Source of the DNA: JACCTU01 sp963788055
GTDB lineage: Bacteria; Actinomycetota; Thermoleophilia; Gaiellales; Gaiellaceae
Reading direction: 5' to 3'
Length of the DNA: 64,000 nt
Assembly (NCBI GenBank): GCA_963788055.1
Contig: CAWBFA010000002.1
Coordinates: 434,001-498,000 of the forward strand
A model generated the notes under the pieces. The model searched no databases. It was not told the DNA's origin and saw only the letters and a list, made by a program, of their open reading frames with translations. Positions 63,706 through 64,000 of this stretch are shown in pieces; the stretch's first letter is position 1; every line of letters starts with the position of its first letter. The translations under genes were made by a program, and so were the position numbers.

Positions 63706-64000
63706 GCGCCGCTCGACGAACGACGCAGCGTTGCCGAGCGCGCGTTCGTCGCTCGACTTGAGCACGACGTCCACCTCGGGTCCGCTCGCGGCGAACCGCG
63801 GGTAGGAGCCGACGAGCACGTCGGGCCAACGCGCCGTGGCCTCGGCGAGCAGCCCCGCGATCTCGCTCTCACGCGTGCGGTAGGTGCGACGCCACGAGCC
63901 GATCGGCTCGCCGTGGCGAAACTCGTGGGCGATCTCGTCGAACATGGCCTCCATCTCCGACGGAAGGCCCGGCAGGACGTAGACGTTCTCGATCGTGAAC
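63697..64000 (-). CDS. CinA-type molybdopterin-binding domain protein (5' end beyond window)
   Basis: C-terminal ~100 codons in frame to the right edge: FTIENVYVLPGLPSEMEAMF, DEIAHEFRHGEPIGSWRRTY, TRESEIAGLLAEATARWPDV, LVGSYPRFAASGPEVDVVLK. This is the end of the MoCF/competence-damage CinA N-terminal domain; VYVLPGLPSEMEAMF is characteristic. It stops without the CinA deamidase domain, so it is the short form, which in other organisms is linked to FAD or nucleotide-sugar pyrophosphatase activity. Confidence 0.8.
   Translation of the reverse strand, partial: FTIENVYVLPGLPSEMEAMFDEIAHEFRHGEPIGSWRRTYRTRESEIAGLLAEATARWPDVLVGSYPRFAASGPEVDVVLKSSDERALGNAASFVERRLG

Overview
This 64 kb window is high-GC chromosomal DNA from an actinobacterium. 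I infer the class Thermoleophilia (Gaiellales/Solirubrobacterales type) from the gene mix: MeaB, an ANTAR protein, LemA/DUF2207, DUF4235/DUF1469/DUF3618 holin-like genes, SpoU next to rplT, collagen-like exported proteins and acidic zinc-ribbon proteins. The placement rests on recalled family distributions, not a search. At least fourteen genes have a TANNNT box ending 6-8 bases before an ATG or GTG and no Shine-Dalgarno sequence, which is leaderless transcription typical of Actinobacteria.

Layout. 0-3 kb: two exported low-complexity proteins sharing a NISIR-SPG-DG motif, a SigB/F-type sigma factor and a membrane-anchored ribbon-helix-helix protein. 3-19.5 kb: metabolism (biotin carboxylase, acyl-CoA dehydrogenase, a metallo-beta-lactamase/rhodanese protein, a quinone-type methyltransferase plus UbiA-like protein, threonine dehydratase, MeaB, HisC), an MFS transporter and two tandem ECF sigma factors with fused zinc finger and membrane segment. 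19.5-28 kb: E3, a Lon protease/HxlR unit under a palindromic operator, and a 2-oxoacid dehydrogenase operon (E1alpha, E1beta, E2, VOC, GNAT). 28-32 kb: ArgR and a run of overlapping small membrane-protein genes ending in YihY. 32-44 kb: translation genes on the minus strand (thrS, infC, rpmI, rplT, spoU, then pheS, pheT) interrupted by a plus-strand block of two methyltransferases, LemA and DUF2207. 44-51.7 kb: an AT-richer patch with a CBS protein and a histone-H1-like protein, small membrane and zinc-ribbon proteins, a methyltransferase and an orphan Hcp-like protein.

51.7-58.2 kb is accessory DNA. A 4.77 kb integrative element (53359-58151) is inserted at the 3' end of tRNA-Val(GAC), bounded by a 24 bp perfect direct repeat. 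It carries a replication-initiator-like gene, a heptad-repeat protein with a histidine-kinase dimerisation helix, and a three-gene operon (unknown protein, excisionase-like HTH protein, tyrosine integrase). A decayed integrase and a broken zinc-ribbon copy lie just outside. The right end has an M23 peptidase, two Eis-like acetyltransferases, PcrA/UvrD helicase, a cupin and the start of a CinA-type gene.

Caution on sequence quality: several genes are split by single-base indels, including essential pheT, which needs about five corrections. I read most of these as sequence errors in local patches (about 32-38 kb and 54-58 kb), so some apparent breaks and odd starts may not be real.
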